In this document: one piece after another, positions 53,160 through 61,719 of the stretch
Numbering within the stretch: the stretch's first letter is position 1
How the letters are laid out: each line of letters starts with the position of its first letter
From: Rhodoferax sp.
GTDB lineage: Bacteria; Pseudomonadota; Gammaproteobacteria; Burkholderiales; Burkholderiaceae_C
NCBI GenBank assembly: GCA_030682475.1
Contig: JAUXOA010000002.1
Span: 1 to 64,000 of the forward strand
Direction: 5' to 3'
DNA length: 64,000 bases
Position numbers and translations under genes: made by a program
The notes under the pieces: model-generated
What the model was told of the DNA's origin: nothing
The model's input: the letters and a program-made list of their open reading frames with translations, nothing else
Database searches by the model: none

Positions 53160-53912
53160 ATGTATAAACTAGTTCTCATCCGCCACGGCGAATCCACCTG
53201 GAACCTTGAAAACCGCTTTACCGGCTGGACCGATGTCGACCTGACACCGACCGGCATTGAGCAGGCCAAAAACGCCGGGCACCTGCTCAAGGCTGAAGGC
53301 TACGAATTTGATGTGGCCTACACCAGCGTTCTCAAGCGCGCCACCCGCACCCTGTGGCACGTGCTTGACGAAATGGACCGGACCTGGTTGCCGGTGGTCC
53401 ACAACTGGCGGCTCAACGAGCGCCACTATGGTGGCTTGCAAGGGCTCAACAAAGCGGACATGGCCCGGCAATATGGCAACGCTCAGGTGCTGGCGTGGCG
53501 GCGCAGCTATGACACCCCGCCGCCGGCACTGGAGGCGAGCGACCCGCGTCGCGAGCGCGCTGATTTGCGTTATGCCAAGCTGCAGCCGGAACAAGTCCCC
53601 CTGACCGAATGCCTGAAAGACACAGTGGCACGGGTAATGCCATTCTGGAACGAAGCCCTGGCACCTGCCATCAAAGCGGGCAAACGCGTGGTGGTGGTGG
53701 CGCACGGTAACTCAATCCGGGCGCTGGTGAAGTACCTGGACAACATCGCCGACGCCGACATCGTGGGCTTGAACATCCCCAACGGCATTCCGCTAATTTA
53801 CGAGCTGGACGACCAGCTCAAACCGATCCGCCACTACTACCTGGGCGACGCCGAGGTCGCCGTCAAAGCGGCGGCTGCAGTGGCAGCCCAGGGCACCATC
53901 TTGAGGAAATAG
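53160..53912 (+). CDS. gpmA: 2,3-bisphosphoglycerate-dependent phosphoglycerate mutase
   Basis: Glycolytic and gluconeogenic interconversion of 3- and 2-phosphoglycerate. The 250-residue protein has the catalytic LIRHGEST (phospho-histidine at 11), [12 protein letters not shown], the [16 protein letters not shown] block and the second histidine in [17 protein letters not shown]. The ATG at 53160 is chosen over an upstream in-frame start because it matches the family N-terminus [10 protein letters not shown]. Confidence 0.95.
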   Translation: MYKLVLIRHGESTWNLENRFTGWTDVDLTPTGIEQAKNAGHLLKAEGYEFDVAYTSVLKRATRTLWHVLDEMDRTWLPVVHNWRLNERHYGGLQGLNKADMARQYGNAQVLAWRRSYDTPPPALEASDPRRERADLRYAKLQPEQVPLTECLKDTVARVMPFWNEALAPAIKAGKRVVVVAHGNSIRALVKYLDNIADADIVGLNIPNGIPLIYELDDQLKPIRHYYLGDAEVAVKAAAAVAAQGTILRK

Positions 53913-53979
53913 GGAACCGCCCCGTCGGACAAGCCTCCAAGCGTGTATATTGAGCAAGGCTAACTGATTAAAGATACAT

Positions 53980-55452
53980 ATGGGTCAAAAATTGAAAATT
54001 GCAGGCTGGATTTCGCTCGGTGTCGTCGCCGGCGCCTTGACCACGGTATCGCTCCAGACCGTGGCGCGCGGCACACTGGCGCCGTTGCCGCTGGAGGAGT
54101 TGCAGCAGCTGGCCGCCGTCTTCGGCATGGTCAAGAGCAATTACGTTGAGCCAGTCAACGACAAAAAACTCATCACCGATGCCATTGTTGGCATGGTGTC
54201 CAGCCTCGACCCGCACTCCCAGTACCTCGACAAGAAGGCGCTCAAGGAATTCAACGAAGGCACAACCGGCAAATTTGTCGGCGTCGGCATCGAAATCTCC
54301 CAGGAAGATGGCGTCATCAAGGTGGTGTCACCGATCGAAGGTTCGCCCGCCTTTCGGGCCGGCATCAAGCCCAACGATCTGATCACCAAGATTGACGACA
54401 CCCCGGTCAAGGGTCTAACGCTCAGTGAAGGCATCAAGCGCATGCGCGGCGAGCCCAATACCAAGGTGCTGCTGACCATTTTTCGCAAGGCCGAGAATCG
54501 CAGCTTCCCGGTCACCATCACACGCGAGGAAATCCGGACCCAGTCGGTGCGCAGCAAGCTTATCGAACCGGGTTACGCCTGGATTCGCGTGAGCCAGTTC
54601 CAGGAACGCACAGTGGAAGACTTTGCGCGCAAGATCGAAGAGATCTACAAGCAGGAACCCCAGCTCAAAGGCCTGGTGCTGGACCTGCGCAACGATCCTG
54701 GTGGTTACCTGGACGCCGCAGTGGCTATTTCGGCGGCATTTTTGCCAGAAAACGTCACCGTGGTGTCGGCCAACGGCCAGTTGGCCGAGAGCAAGTTCAC
54801 CTACAAGGCGGCACCTGAGTTCTACCAGCGCCGTGGTGGCGCCGACCCCCTCAAGCGCCTGCACGACGTCACCAAGGGGGCGCTGAAAAGCGTGCCCCTG
54901 GTGGTGCTTGTCAACGAAGGCTCGGCCTCGGCCAGTGAAATCGTGGCGGGTGCGTTGCAAGACCACAAACGCGCTACCATTTTGGGCAATCAGACCTTCG
55001 GCAAGGGCTCCGTGCAAACCGCGGTTTGCCTTGATTCCTCATTCCGCATGGACAACTGCCCGACGGCCGGCCTGAAGCTCACCACCAGCCGTTATTTCAC
55101 GCCCAACGGCAAGTCGATTCAGGCCAAAGGCATCTTGCCCGATGTCATGGTGGACGAAACCGAGGAGGGCAATCTGTTTGCCGCGCTGCGCACGCGCGAG
55201 GCCGACCTGGAAAAACACCTGAACAATGGCCAGGGCGAAGAAAAGAAAGACGAAGCCCAGGAAAAAGCACGCGAAGAAGCGCGCAAAAGGCTGGAGGAAG
55301 AACTCAAGAAGCCGCCGTCCGAGCGCAAGATTCCAGAGTTTGGATCGGAGAAGGATTTCCAGCTGATCCAGGCCATCAACCAGCTCAAAGGTCGTCCCGT
55401 CATCGTCAGCAAGACCATGGTTGAACGCAAGGAAGAAAAGAAAGAAGACTAA
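53980..55452 (+). CDS. carboxy-terminal processing protease (S41 family)
   Basis: A periplasmic or membrane-attached protease of 490 residues. An N-terminal hydrophobic segment (IAGWISLGVVAGALTTVSL) is followed by a PDZ domain at about 98-180 (GVGIEISQED). The S41 catalytic core has the serine within SASASE (315-320) and Lys342 in TFGKGSVQT. The last 90 residues are highly charged (GEEKKDEAQEKAREEARKR). The start at 53980 is followed by a typical signal/anchor. Substrates are unknown. Confidence 0.93.
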   Translation: MGQKLKIAGWISLGVVAGALTTVSLQTVARGTLAPLPLEELQQLAAVFGMVKSNYVEPVNDKKLITDAIVGMVSSLDPHSQYLDKKALKEFNEGTTGKFVGVGIEISQEDGVIKVVSPIEGSPAFRAGIKPNDLITKIDDTPVKGLTLSEGIKRMRGEPNTKVLLTIFRKAENRSFPVTITREEIRTQSVRSKLIEPGYAWIRVSQFQERTVEDFARKIEEIYKQEPQLKGLVLDLRNDPGGYLDAAVAISAAFLPENVTVVSANGQLAESKFTYKAAPEFYQRRGGADPLKRLHDVTKGALKSVPLVVLVNEGSASASEIVAGALQDHKRATILGNQTFGKGSVQTAVCLDSSFRMDNCPTAGLKLTTSRYFTPNGKSIQAKGILPDVMVDETEEGNLFAALRTREADLEKHLNNGQGEEKKDEAQEKAREEARKRLEEELKKPPSERKIPEFGSEKDFQLIQAINQLKGRPVIVSKTMVERKEEKKED

Positions 55453-55458
55453 AAGCCC

Positions 55459-56211
55459 ATGACGGACGACCAGCTCCTGCGCTACTCGCGCCACATCCTG
55501 CTCAACGAGATCGGGATTGAAGGTCAGGAGCAAATTCTAGGCAGTCACGCCCTGATTGTGGGTGCCGGTGGTTTAGGGTCGCCAGTCGCCCTCTACCTGG
55601 GGTCGGCCGGCGTCGGGCGTATCACCGTGGTTGACCATGACACCGTGGACATGAGCAATTTGCAACGGCAAATTGCCCACACCATGGCCCGTGTCGGTCA
55701 AGCCAAGGTCGCGTCAGCCCAAATGGCCATTGGCGCCATCAACCCGGAAGTGCAGGTAATCCCCATCGTGGCACGCGCCGATGCCGCGTTGCTGGACACT
55801 TTGGTAGCGCAAGCCGACGTGGTACTGGACTGTTGCGACAACTTTGCCACGCGCCACGCCATCAACGCAGCCTGCGTGAAACACCGCAAGCCTCTGGTGT
55901 CGGGTGCCGCCATTCGCTTCGATGGCCAGATTTGTGTCTATGACCCACGCGACGCCAACTCGCCCTGCTACGCCTGCATCTTTTCCCCCGACACCACTTT
56001 TGAAGAAACCCGCTGCGCCACCCTGGGCGTTTTCGCCCCGCTGGTGGGTATCATCGGCTCCATGCAGGCCGCCGAAGCACTCAAGTTGCTCAGCAGTGTC
56101 GGTCGCCCGCTGACCGGCCGTCTGCTGATGCTCGATGGCCGGTCCATGGAGTTCACCGAAGTCCGTATCGCGCGCCAGGCCGCCTGCACCGTCTGCGGCG
56201 TGGCGCACTGA
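55459..56211 (+). CDS. MoeB/ThiF/HesA-family E1-like adenylyltransferase
   Basis: Activates the C-terminus of a ubiquitin-like sulfur carrier (MoaD or ThiS) with ATP. The 250-residue protein starts LLRYSRHILLNEIGIEGQE. It has the nucleotide fold ALIVGAGGLGSPVALYLGSAG and the VDMSNLQRQIAH block. Two zinc pairs, CYAC and CTVC, and the catalytic-cysteine segment ETRCATLGVFAPLVG are present. It lies 6 bp after the protease stop, so the two are probably co-transcribed. MoeB and ThiF cannot be distinguished from this sequence alone, but MoeB would serve the molybdoenzyme in this window. Confidence 0.92.
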   Translation: MTDDQLLRYSRHILLNEIGIEGQEQILGSHALIVGAGGLGSPVALYLGSAGVGRITVVDHDTVDMSNLQRQIAHTMARVGQAKVASAQMAIGAINPEVQVIPIVARADAALLDTLVAQADVVLDCCDNFATRHAINAACVKHRKPLVSGAAIRFDGQICVYDPRDANSPCYACIFSPDTTFEETRCATLGVFAPLVGIIGSMQAAEALKLLSSVGRPLTGRLLMLDGRSMEFTEVRIARQAACTVCGVAH

Positions 56212-56264
56212 CGCCCCGGATTCATCGTCTCGCTGCGTGGCTTGCGCGGCGGGCTGTCAAACGC

Positions 56265-56687
56265 TCAGGCGCGACCGATGATGCAAGCGGTTGCCATCAG
56301 CTCTTCGAGCAGGGCCAAGGACACGCCGCCCGACACTGAATAGGGGTCGAGCTCCGGTTTCTCGGCGTACTTGAGCAAAATAGAAGCGTTGATCTTGGAC
56401 ATGTTGACCTGTCCCATGGTCCAGCCACCGAAGCGACGCTCGGCTATTTCTTCGTAGTGCAGCAGCACCACATCCTTGTGGCGGGGATCCTTCTGGATGT
56501 GACCATACAGCTCGCTCACGGGCATGCGCCCGCCTTCAATCGCCTGCAGAAAAATACCGCCGCCATAACAAAGAATGCCGGTGATGCCGCACTCCGGGTT
56601 GTGCTGGCGCGACTGCGTCAGAATCGCCTCGATGGCGTCGGCACTGGTGTCGATGGCGCGGCTGGCGTAGAGCAAACGTACCAACAT
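56265..56687 (-). CDS. BLUF-domain blue-light photoreceptor
   Basis: A 140-residue stand-alone BLUF protein binding FAD. The photocycle residues are present: Tyr7 (RLLYASR), Asn30, Gln48 (GIFLQAIEG), Trp89 and Met91 (RFGGWTMGQVN), at the spacing of AppA/YcgF-type BLUF domains. After the roughly 95-residue core there is a short helical tail that may mediate output. The start is 3 bp downstream of the folE stop, so both are on one transcript. Its partner is unknown. Confidence 0.92.
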   Translation of the reverse strand: MLVRLLYASRAIDTSADAIEAILTQSRQHNPECGITGILCYGGGIFLQAIEGGRMPVSELYGHIQKDPRHKDVVLLHYEEIAERRFGGWTMGQVNMSKINASILLKYAEKPELDPYSVSGGVSLALLEELMATACIIGRA

Positions 56688-56689
56688 GA

Positions 56690-57409
56690 TTAACTCCTTC
56701 GAGGTATCAGCGACAGAAACTCACGACGCAGATTGGGGTCTTTGAGGAAGCTGCCGCGCATGACCGAATTGATCATCTTGCTGTCCATGTCCTGGACACC
56801 GCGCCAGCCCATACAGAAATGGGTGGCCTCCATCACGATGGCCAGGCCGTCGGGCTGGGTTTTTTGCTGAATCAGGTCAGCCAACTGGACCACCGCTTCC
56901 TCCTGTATCTGCGGTCGGCCCATGATCCACTCCGCCAGCCGGGCGTACTTGGACAAACCAATCACGTTCGTGTGCTCATTGGGCAGCACACCAATCCAGA
57001 TCTGGCCGATGATCGGGCACAGGTGGTGGCTGCAGGCGCTGCGCACGGTAATGGGGCCGACAATCATCAACTCGTTGAGGTGTTCGGCGTTCGGGAACTC
57101 GGTGATGGGGGGGGCGCTGACGTAGCGGCCACGGAACACCTCATTGAGGTACATCTTGGCCACCCGACGCGCCGTCTTGTCGGTGTTGTGATCGCGTTCG
57201 GTGTCAATCACCAGGCTGCTCAGCACGCCTTTCATCTTGTCTTCCACCTCGTCGAGCAGCTCCTCAAGCTCACCGGGCTGGATGAAATCGGCAATGTTGT
57301 CGTTGGCATTGAAGCGCTTGCGCGCCGCCATCAGGCGTTCCCGGATTTTGACGGATACGGGGGTGCCCTCATCGGCATCAACTGGATTCATGGTGCTCTG
57401 ATTTTTCAT
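56690..57409 (-). CDS. folE: GTP cyclohydrolase I
   Basis: Converts GTP to dihydroneopterin triphosphate, the entry step of folate synthesis. The 239-residue enzyme has TARRVAKMYLNEVFRG, the zinc ligand block SACSHHLCPIIGQIWIG (Cys and His), then NVIGLSKYARLAEW, and HFCMGWRGVQD with the third ligand. The start is uncertain: ATG at 57409 is listed, while 57415 or 57391 are possible, and none has a clear ribosome-binding site. nudB, the next enzyme of the pathway, lies 2 kb upstream on the same strand. Confidence 0.93.
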   Translation of the reverse strand: MKNQSTMNPVDADEGTPVSVKIRERLMAARKRFNANDNIADFIQPGELEELLDEVEDKMKGVLSSLVIDTERDHNTDKTARRVAKMYLNEVFRGRYVSAPPITEFPNAEHLNELMIVGPITVRSACSHHLCPIIGQIWIGVLPNEHTNVIGLSKYARLAEWIMGRPQIQEEAVVQLADLIQQKTQPDGLAIVMEATHFCMGWRGVQDMDSKMINSVMRGSFLKDPNLRREFLSLIPRRS

Positions 57410-57435
57410 TAACATGAAAGAATGGTACCAGCGTT

Positions 57436-58683
57436 TTAATATCGCTTCCCGTTCAGGAACAGCAGGATACGCATCACGCCAAACGCGACGCGGTCCAGAA
57501 AGCGCTGGCGCCACGGCCGGTTGGCGTAAGCCGCCGGGTCCACGCGCACACCCCCATGGGCCATGGCGTGCTCTAGCCGGGCGCGCAAGTCCTGCGCGAA
57601 AGCAACATCATCCACCACCACGTTGGCCTCGCGCGCCAGCAGCAAACTCAAAGGGTCCAGGTTGGAAGAACCCACCGTGGCCCAGTGGCCGTCGATGACC
57701 GCAACCTTGGCATGGAGAAAGCTGACCGCGTACTCGTGAATCTCCACGCCCGCCGCCAGCAAGGCACCGTACACCGGCCGGGTAGCGTGGTACTGCATGA
57801 AATATTCATACCGTCCCTGCAGCAACAAACGCACCCGCACCCCCCGCTGCGCCGCATGAATCAGCCCCTTGCGCAGTTTGCCGCCCGGAACAAAATAGGC
57901 GTTGGCAATGATGATCTCATGGTGCGCCGCGCCAATGGCTTTTCGGTAGCTGCGTTCAATGCGTGAGCGGTTGCGTACGTTGTCGCGCAGCACCAAAGCA
58001 GCGTTGGTGTGGTGATCGAGTGCGCTGGGGATCTGCGCCCCCGCATCCGTGTCCGTGTCCGTGTCCGTGTCCGTGTCCGAACGAGCCTGTAGCGCCAGCG
58101 TCACCGCTTCCTGCAGCGCCCGCCAGGCGGCCGGGAAATCGCTGTGGCGCGCGGTACTGGTGGCTTGCAAACGCCACCAGAACTGCACTGTCGCCTCATG
58201 CACCGCCTGCACCAGCGGGCCCGTCACGCGCACGGCGAAGTCAAACCGGGGCGCCTCCAAAGCGCCATGGTTGGGGTCATAAAAATCGTCCAGCACATTG
58301 ATACCGCCGCAAAATGCCACCGCACCATCCACCACACACAGCTTTCGGTGCAAACGCCGCCAGCGGTTGGGAATCAGCACGCCCAAGCGCCCCAATGGCG
58401 AAAAAATGTGCCACTTGACGCCAGCCGCATCGAAGCGGGTCACCCATTCAAGCGGAATGCCGGGGGTGCCGACGCCGTCCATCACCAGATACACCGCCAC
58501 CCCGCGCTGCGCGGCTCGCTCAAGTGCCACCGCCACCTGTTCGCCTGAGGCCTCGACACTGAAGATGTAAGTCTCGATCCGGACTTCATGGGCACTGCGC
58601 TCAATAGCCTGCACCAGCGCCTGAAAAAACGCCTGTCCACCCTGTAGCAGTTGGACCTGATGGTTGGGTCTAAGTTGCGACAT
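57436..58683 (-). CDS. clsB: cardiolipin synthase B-type (phospholipase D family)
   Basis: A 415-residue membrane-associated enzyme joining phosphatidylglycerol (or PE and PG) into cardiolipin. It has two HKD motifs: HRKLCVVDGAVAFCGG (about 110) and HAKVAVIDGHWATVGSSNLD (about 330). The N-terminal FFQALVQAIERSAHEVRIETYIF matches the ClsB/YbhO type without two leading membrane helices. An Asp-Thr dipeptide run between the motifs (about 215-226) is encoded by a hexanucleotide tandem repeat. The ATG at 58683 follows the EEP gene's stop by 7 bp. Confidence 0.91.
   Translation of the reverse strand: MSQLRPNHQVQLLQGGQAFFQALVQAIERSAHEVRIETYIFSVEASGEQVAVALERAAQRGVAVYLVMDGVGTPGIPLEWVTRFDAAGVKWHIFSPLGRLGVLIPNRWRRLHRKLCVVDGAVAFCGGINVLDDFYDPNHGALEAPRFDFAVRVTGPLVQAVHEATVQFWWRLQATSTARHSDFPAAWRALQEAVTLALQARSDTDTDTDTDTDAGAQIPSALDHHTNAALVLRDNVRNRSRIERSYRKAIGAAHHEIIIANAYFVPGGKLRKGLIHAAQRGVRVRLLLQGRYEYFMQYHATRPVYGALLAAGVEIHEYAVSFLHAKVAVIDGHWATVGSSNLDPLSLLLAREANVVVDDVAFAQDLRARLEHAMAHGGVRVDPAAYANRPWRQRFLDRVAFGVMRILLFLNGKRY
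58047..58079. repeat. (CCGTGT)5 hexanucleotide microsatellite inside clsB
   Basis: Five perfect CCGTGT units plus a partial sixth. On the coding strand they encode alternating Asp and Thr. Because the unit is six bases, gains or losses change the protein by two residues without shifting the frame. Confidence 0.92.
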
Positions 58684-58690
58684 GGCTTCT

Positions 58691-59437
58691 TTAAAGTGTT
58701 TCAATTGTCGGCAGGCCAAACTCGGCAATCAATGGCAAATGGTCAGACATGCGCCACCAGTTGCGTCCACGGGGCACCTGAACCCCCAGCGGCGTCAGGC
58801 CTCTGGCATAGACATAGTCCAGTTGCACCAGTGGCAGTCGGGCCGGATAAGTGGCTTGACGGCTGCCTTCAAACGCACGCAAATGCGTAGCATCGAGCGC
58901 ACGTTGCACCAGGGCACCCCAGTCATTGAAGTCGCCGGCGACGAGCAACGGCGCGGCTGGCGGCACTTCGCGCTCGATAAAGCGCTGCAATTGCGCCACC
59001 TGGCGTGTGCGGCTGGCCCGAATCAGCCCGAGGTGAACCACCACCACATGCACAGAGCGTCCATGCACCATCACCTCCACATGCAGCAGACCACGCTGCT
59101 CAAAACGGTGATCAGACATGTCTTCATGCTGGTGCGTCACCACCGGCCAGCGCGACAACATGGCATTGCCATGCTCCCCATGCCGGGTAAAAGCGTTGCT
59201 GCGGTACACCGCCTCGTAGCCTTCAGGAGCCAGAAAATCGGCTTGTGGCAGGTCCGGCCAGCGGGTGAAATACTGTTCCTCGCGCCGGTGCACTTTGCGC
59301 ACCTCCTGCAGGCACACAATGTCGGCATCGAGCTGCTCAACCGCATGCCCCAGGTTGTGAATTTCCAGCCTGCGCTGCGGCCCGATGCCTTGCACACCCT
59401 TGTGAATGTTGTAAGTGGCGACACGGACAATATTCAT
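58691..59437 (-). CDS. endonuclease/exonuclease/phosphatase family protein
   Basis: A 248-residue EEP-superfamily metal-dependent phosphodiesterase. It shows VATYNIHKGVQG, the catalytic Glu in DIVCLQEVRKV, VVVVHLGLIRASRTRQ, the GDFNDWG motif and the terminal WRMSDHLPLIAEF with the catalytic Asp-His. The start at 59437 overlaps the nudB stop by 4 bp, and clsB follows at 7 bp. This EEP-clsB pair is common in proteobacteria, and a lipid- or nucleic-acid substrate is not resolved. Confidence 0.9.
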   Translation of the reverse strand: MNIVRVATYNIHKGVQGIGPQRRLEIHNLGHAVEQLDADIVCLQEVRKVHRREEQYFTRWPDLPQADFLAPEGYEAVYRSNAFTRHGEHGNAMLSRWPVVTHQHEDMSDHRFEQRGLLHVEVMVHGRSVHVVVVHLGLIRASRTRQVAQLQRFIEREVPPAAPLLVAGDFNDWGALVQRALDATHLRAFEGSRQATYPARLPLVQLDYVYARGLTPLGVQVPRGRNWWRMSDHLPLIAEFGLPTIETL

Positions 59438-59952
59438 GTTTGAACTTTGGACAAAGCGAAGCTTGACAACATCAAACAAGCCTCCGCGTTGGAAGGTGAA
59501 AAACAGGCCTCTGCGGCTTTCCGGTAGGGCAGCCACTGGTACGCCGTGTGTTCGTGTGGACTCAAACGCACCGGGGTCCCGACTGGCACCATTAAACCAA
59601 ATAAATGTTCGGTGTTGCGCATCACACCCGGTGCGTAACGGTGCTGCCAGCGCGGATAAATGTCATAGACGTTTTCAAGCTGCCAGTCGAGCAGGCTATT
59701 CGACAGCGGTGTGCCGGGCGCGCAGTCAATCCCGGTTTCCTCGCGTACCTCGCGCACCGCCGTTTGCTGAAAAGACTCATCCAGCGCATCCTTGCTGCCC
59801 GTGACCGATTGCCAAAAATCAGTGGCGTCGGCTCGCTTTATAAGCAGCACATCGAGCGCCGGGGTGTAAATCACCACCAGCACGGATTGGGGAATCTTGA
59901 AGCGACGGGGGTCAGACACCGGAGATGACTGCGTCAAGGGCAGCGGCGACAT
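59434..59952 (-). CDS. nudB: dihydroneopterin triphosphate diphosphatase (Nudix)
   Basis: Hydrolyses dihydroneopterin triphosphate to the monophosphate in folate synthesis, downstream of FolE. The 172-residue protein has the Nudix box G-x5-E-x7-REVREETGI starting at GSKDALDESF (about 53-75). The start of the domain is VLVVIYTPALDVLLIKR, and the FWQSVTGSK motif is typical of NudB. The ATG at 59952 is used; a GTG one codon upstream is also open. Its first 41 bp overlap the CcdB-like remnant. Confidence 0.9.
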   Translation of the reverse strand: MSPLPLTQSSPVSDPRRFKIPQSVLVVIYTPALDVLLIKRADATDFWQSVTGSKDALDESFQQTAVREVREETGIDCAPGTPLSNSLLDWQLENVYDIYPRWQHRYAPGVMRNTEHLFGLMVPVGTPVRLSPHEHTAYQWLPYRKAAEACFSPSNAEACLMLSSFALSKVQT

Positions 59953-60196
59953 CACTGGCCTGCGATTGCAAATTCATGACAGGATTTTTGAGCAGGCTGG
60001 TCGCCACTGGCGCAGCCAAATGGGCCTGAAGTGTGAGGCGTTCACCCTCAACGCTGACCACCGGGCACAAAAGGGCACGACTGGTGTTGCGGATTGGGAT
60101 ATACGTCGTATTGAGCCATTCAAACCGCTCCGGGCCAGGCCACCATGCCATCACACCATAGTCCATGGGCTTCATGGTGAGCGTTTTGCGCGTCAA
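59912..60196 (-). pseudogene. ccdB-type toxin, N-terminally scrambled remnant
   Basis: The C-terminal half (SRALLCPVVSVEGERLTLQA and then AHLAAPVATSLLKNPV, ending AALDAVISGV) matches CcdB-family gyrase toxins. The expected N-terminus (about 45 residues) is missing, and the open frame instead overlaps the antitoxin gene by 77 bp. A deletion across the toxin-antitoxin junction is the simplest explanation. It also overlaps the first codons of nudB. Confidence 0.55.
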
Positions 60197-60401
60197 TCCA
60201 GTCTTTGTTTTTTTCGTTGAATTCGGCTCGACGCTGCGCCATGCTCTTGATGGGCACGGCCACCTTCATGGCCTGAAATTCCTCAATCGACAGAATCACC
60301 GAATCCACGCGACCATCCTTCTCAACAAACACCGGCTCACTCTTGGCCCTGGAGCAGAGGTAACCGAACCGGTTCTTGGCTTCTGTGGCAGTGACTTGCA
60401 T
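60120..60401 (-). CDS. Phd/YefM-family antitoxin
   Basis: A 93-residue antitoxin: MQVTATEAKNRFGYLCSRAK is the Phd DNA-binding N-terminus, followed by PVFVEKDGRVDSVILSIEEF. The C-terminal toxin-binding helix ends HGLWCDGMVAW, a pattern I associate with partners of CcdB-like toxins. The last residues PGAV probably read into the deleted toxin. The toxin gene is decayed, so the antitoxin is an orphan. Confidence 0.8.
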   Translation of the reverse strand: MQVTATEAKNRFGYLCSRAKSEPVFVEKDGRVDSVILSIEEFQAMKVAVPIKSMAQRRAEFNEKNKDWIDAQNAHHEAHGLWCDGMVAWPGAV

Positions 60402-60422
60402 GGCCAGACTCCTTGGGCTGAA

Positions 60423-60932
60423 ATGGCCATTTTAGCCATCAATCATGCCCCCCGCGTCACAATAGTTGTCGCCTCGATAGAACCAAGAACCCGAGGGCGG
60501 GCATGGACTGCGGCGGCGCGGTTGCAGGCAGTGATCACCACGGCGGCTATGTCCGAGGCCGCAAAGAGCGCCTGGTGCCGCGAGCAAGGCATCTACCCCG
60601 GCGAGTTGGAGAAATGGTGCTCAGGCGCAGCGGCTGCACTGTGCGACCCGCAGGATGCCAGGGCCAGCCCACAGGCCACGCGCAAAGACCGAAAGCGCAT
60701 CAAGGAACTCGAACGTGAGCTGCTGCGCAAGGACCGCGCCCTGGCCGAAACAGCAGCCCTGCTGGTCCTGTCAAAAAAAAGTCACGACGATCTTCAACAG
60801 AAGCGAGGACGCATGATCCTCATCGAAGATCGCCGTAGTCTGGCAGTTGACATAGCCACCGCTCACAGCGCAGGTGCCCGGTTGCGCCTGGCCTGTGAAA
60901 TCGCAGGCATTGACGAACGCACCCGAGTGTAA
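60423..60932 (+). pseudogene. IS3-family transposase orfA/orfB fragment
   Basis: The frame resembles an IS3-type OrfA: helix-turn-helix WTAAARLQAVITTAAMSEAA and CREQGIYPGELEKWC, then the leucine-zipper RIKELERELLRKDRALAETA with AALLVLSKK. It continues into an OrfB start (MILIEDRRSLAVDIATAHSA, then CEIAGIDERT) and stops before the DDE domain. The normally frameshifted orfA and orfB appear as one frame. It is a remnant without terminal repeats that I could identify. Confidence 0.7.
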
Positions 60933-60958
60933 AGGGGTCTGACCTCTTTATTTTTTAT

Positions 60959-61207
60959 TTAAAGCAACTTGACCAATGCAGCAACGATGCCGACCGACCC
61001 CACCATCAGAGCCCCCAGCTTAATCGTCATACGTTGTTCAAGCTGTGTAAGACGAGCGTCCAGGTATTCTTTCGTGGCCAAATCACGTCCGGCAAGGTCG
61101 AACACCTCGGCCAGCGCCTCGGCTTCTGCCTCGGCTTGCGCAGACGGAACCCCTGCCGATTTTAGGCGGTTAGCAAACTTCAGGGTATCGAAAGTAATCG
61201 CGCTCAT
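60959..61207 (-). CDS. DUF1640-like coiled-coil membrane protein
   Basis: An 82-residue protein: ITFDTLKFANRLKSAGVPSA then QAEAEAEALAEVFDLAGRDLATKEYLD, a helical middle and a C-terminal membrane helix (LGALMVGSVGIVAALVKLL). This is the DUF1640/CCDC90-like layout often found near mobile elements in betaproteobacteria. It is shorter than typical members, with part of the coiled coil missing. AAGGAG precedes the ATG at 61207. The function is unknown. Confidence 0.75.
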   Translation of the reverse strand: MSAITFDTLKFANRLKSAGVPSAQAEAEAEALAEVFDLAGRDLATKEYLDARLTQLEQRMTIKLGALMVGSVGIVAALVKLL

Positions 61208-61300
61208 CGTTCGGCTCCTTGCGGATTTTTTGCATTGTACACAAAAATCCGCTCGATAATTTTCCGAAAAACAAAAGGAAAACCCCGCCTTTAGGGAAAC

Positions 61301-61407
61301 TCTGCATAAGTCCTCCCGTTCGGGCTGAGCTTGTCGAAGCCTTCTCTAAGTTATTGATTTATAACGAAAACATTTCGACAAGCTCAATGCGAACGGACTT
61401 ATGCAGA
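61301..61407. repeat. long inverted repeat with the CCCGTTCGGGCTGAGC core
   Basis: Outer arms CTGCATAAGTCC (61302-61313) and GGACTTATGCAG (61395-61406) enclose the same palindromic core as in boxA (left arm 61315-61341, right arm 61373-61396). The loop is about 30 bp and AT-rich. The whole element sits in the gap between the DUF1640 gene and the IS66 remnant. Confidence 0.85.
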
Positions 61408-61411
61408 TGTT

Positions 61412-61511
61412 CCTAAGCGCACGGCCAACCCATATTGACCGTGCGAAAGCGATCAGGTAGAGGTGGGCACCACCCAGCGGTGCGGCAGCAACTCCGCCAG
61501 GCGCGAGTCGG
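61412..61511 (-). mobile_element. IS66-family 3' end remnant
   Basis: The minus strand reads DSRLAELLPHRWVVPTST and stops at 61453, the typical C-terminus of an IS66 transposase. It continues to a TAAGCGCACGGCC-type end around 61412. The rest of the element is missing. It joins directly to the truncated HigB toxin at about 61511-61515. Confidence 0.55.
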
Positions 61512-61514
61512 GCC

Positions 61515-61709
61515 GACTGGGAAACCCCGGCTGACATCAAAGAGGCTTATCGCAGTGCCAGTTTCACTGCAAACAACCACGTTGTTTTTGATATCAAGGG
61601 CAATGATTACCGGCTGGTGGTGTTGGTGAAATATGACCGTGGATTGATTTTTGTCCGGTTCATCGGCACACATCGGCAGTACGACAAGATTGACGTTGAA
61701 ACGATTTGA
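61515..61709 (+). pseudogene. higB: HigB toxin, 5'-truncated by the IS66 remnant
   Basis: The open frame DWETPADIKEAYRSASF, then HVVFDIKGNDYRLVVLVKYD and FVRFIGTHRQYDKIDVETI is the C-terminal two-thirds of a HigB-type mRNA interferase. The N-terminus and any start codon have been replaced by the IS66 end. Its stop is 10 bp before the intact antitoxin start. Confidence 0.75.
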
Positions 61710-61719
61710 AGGAGCAAGC

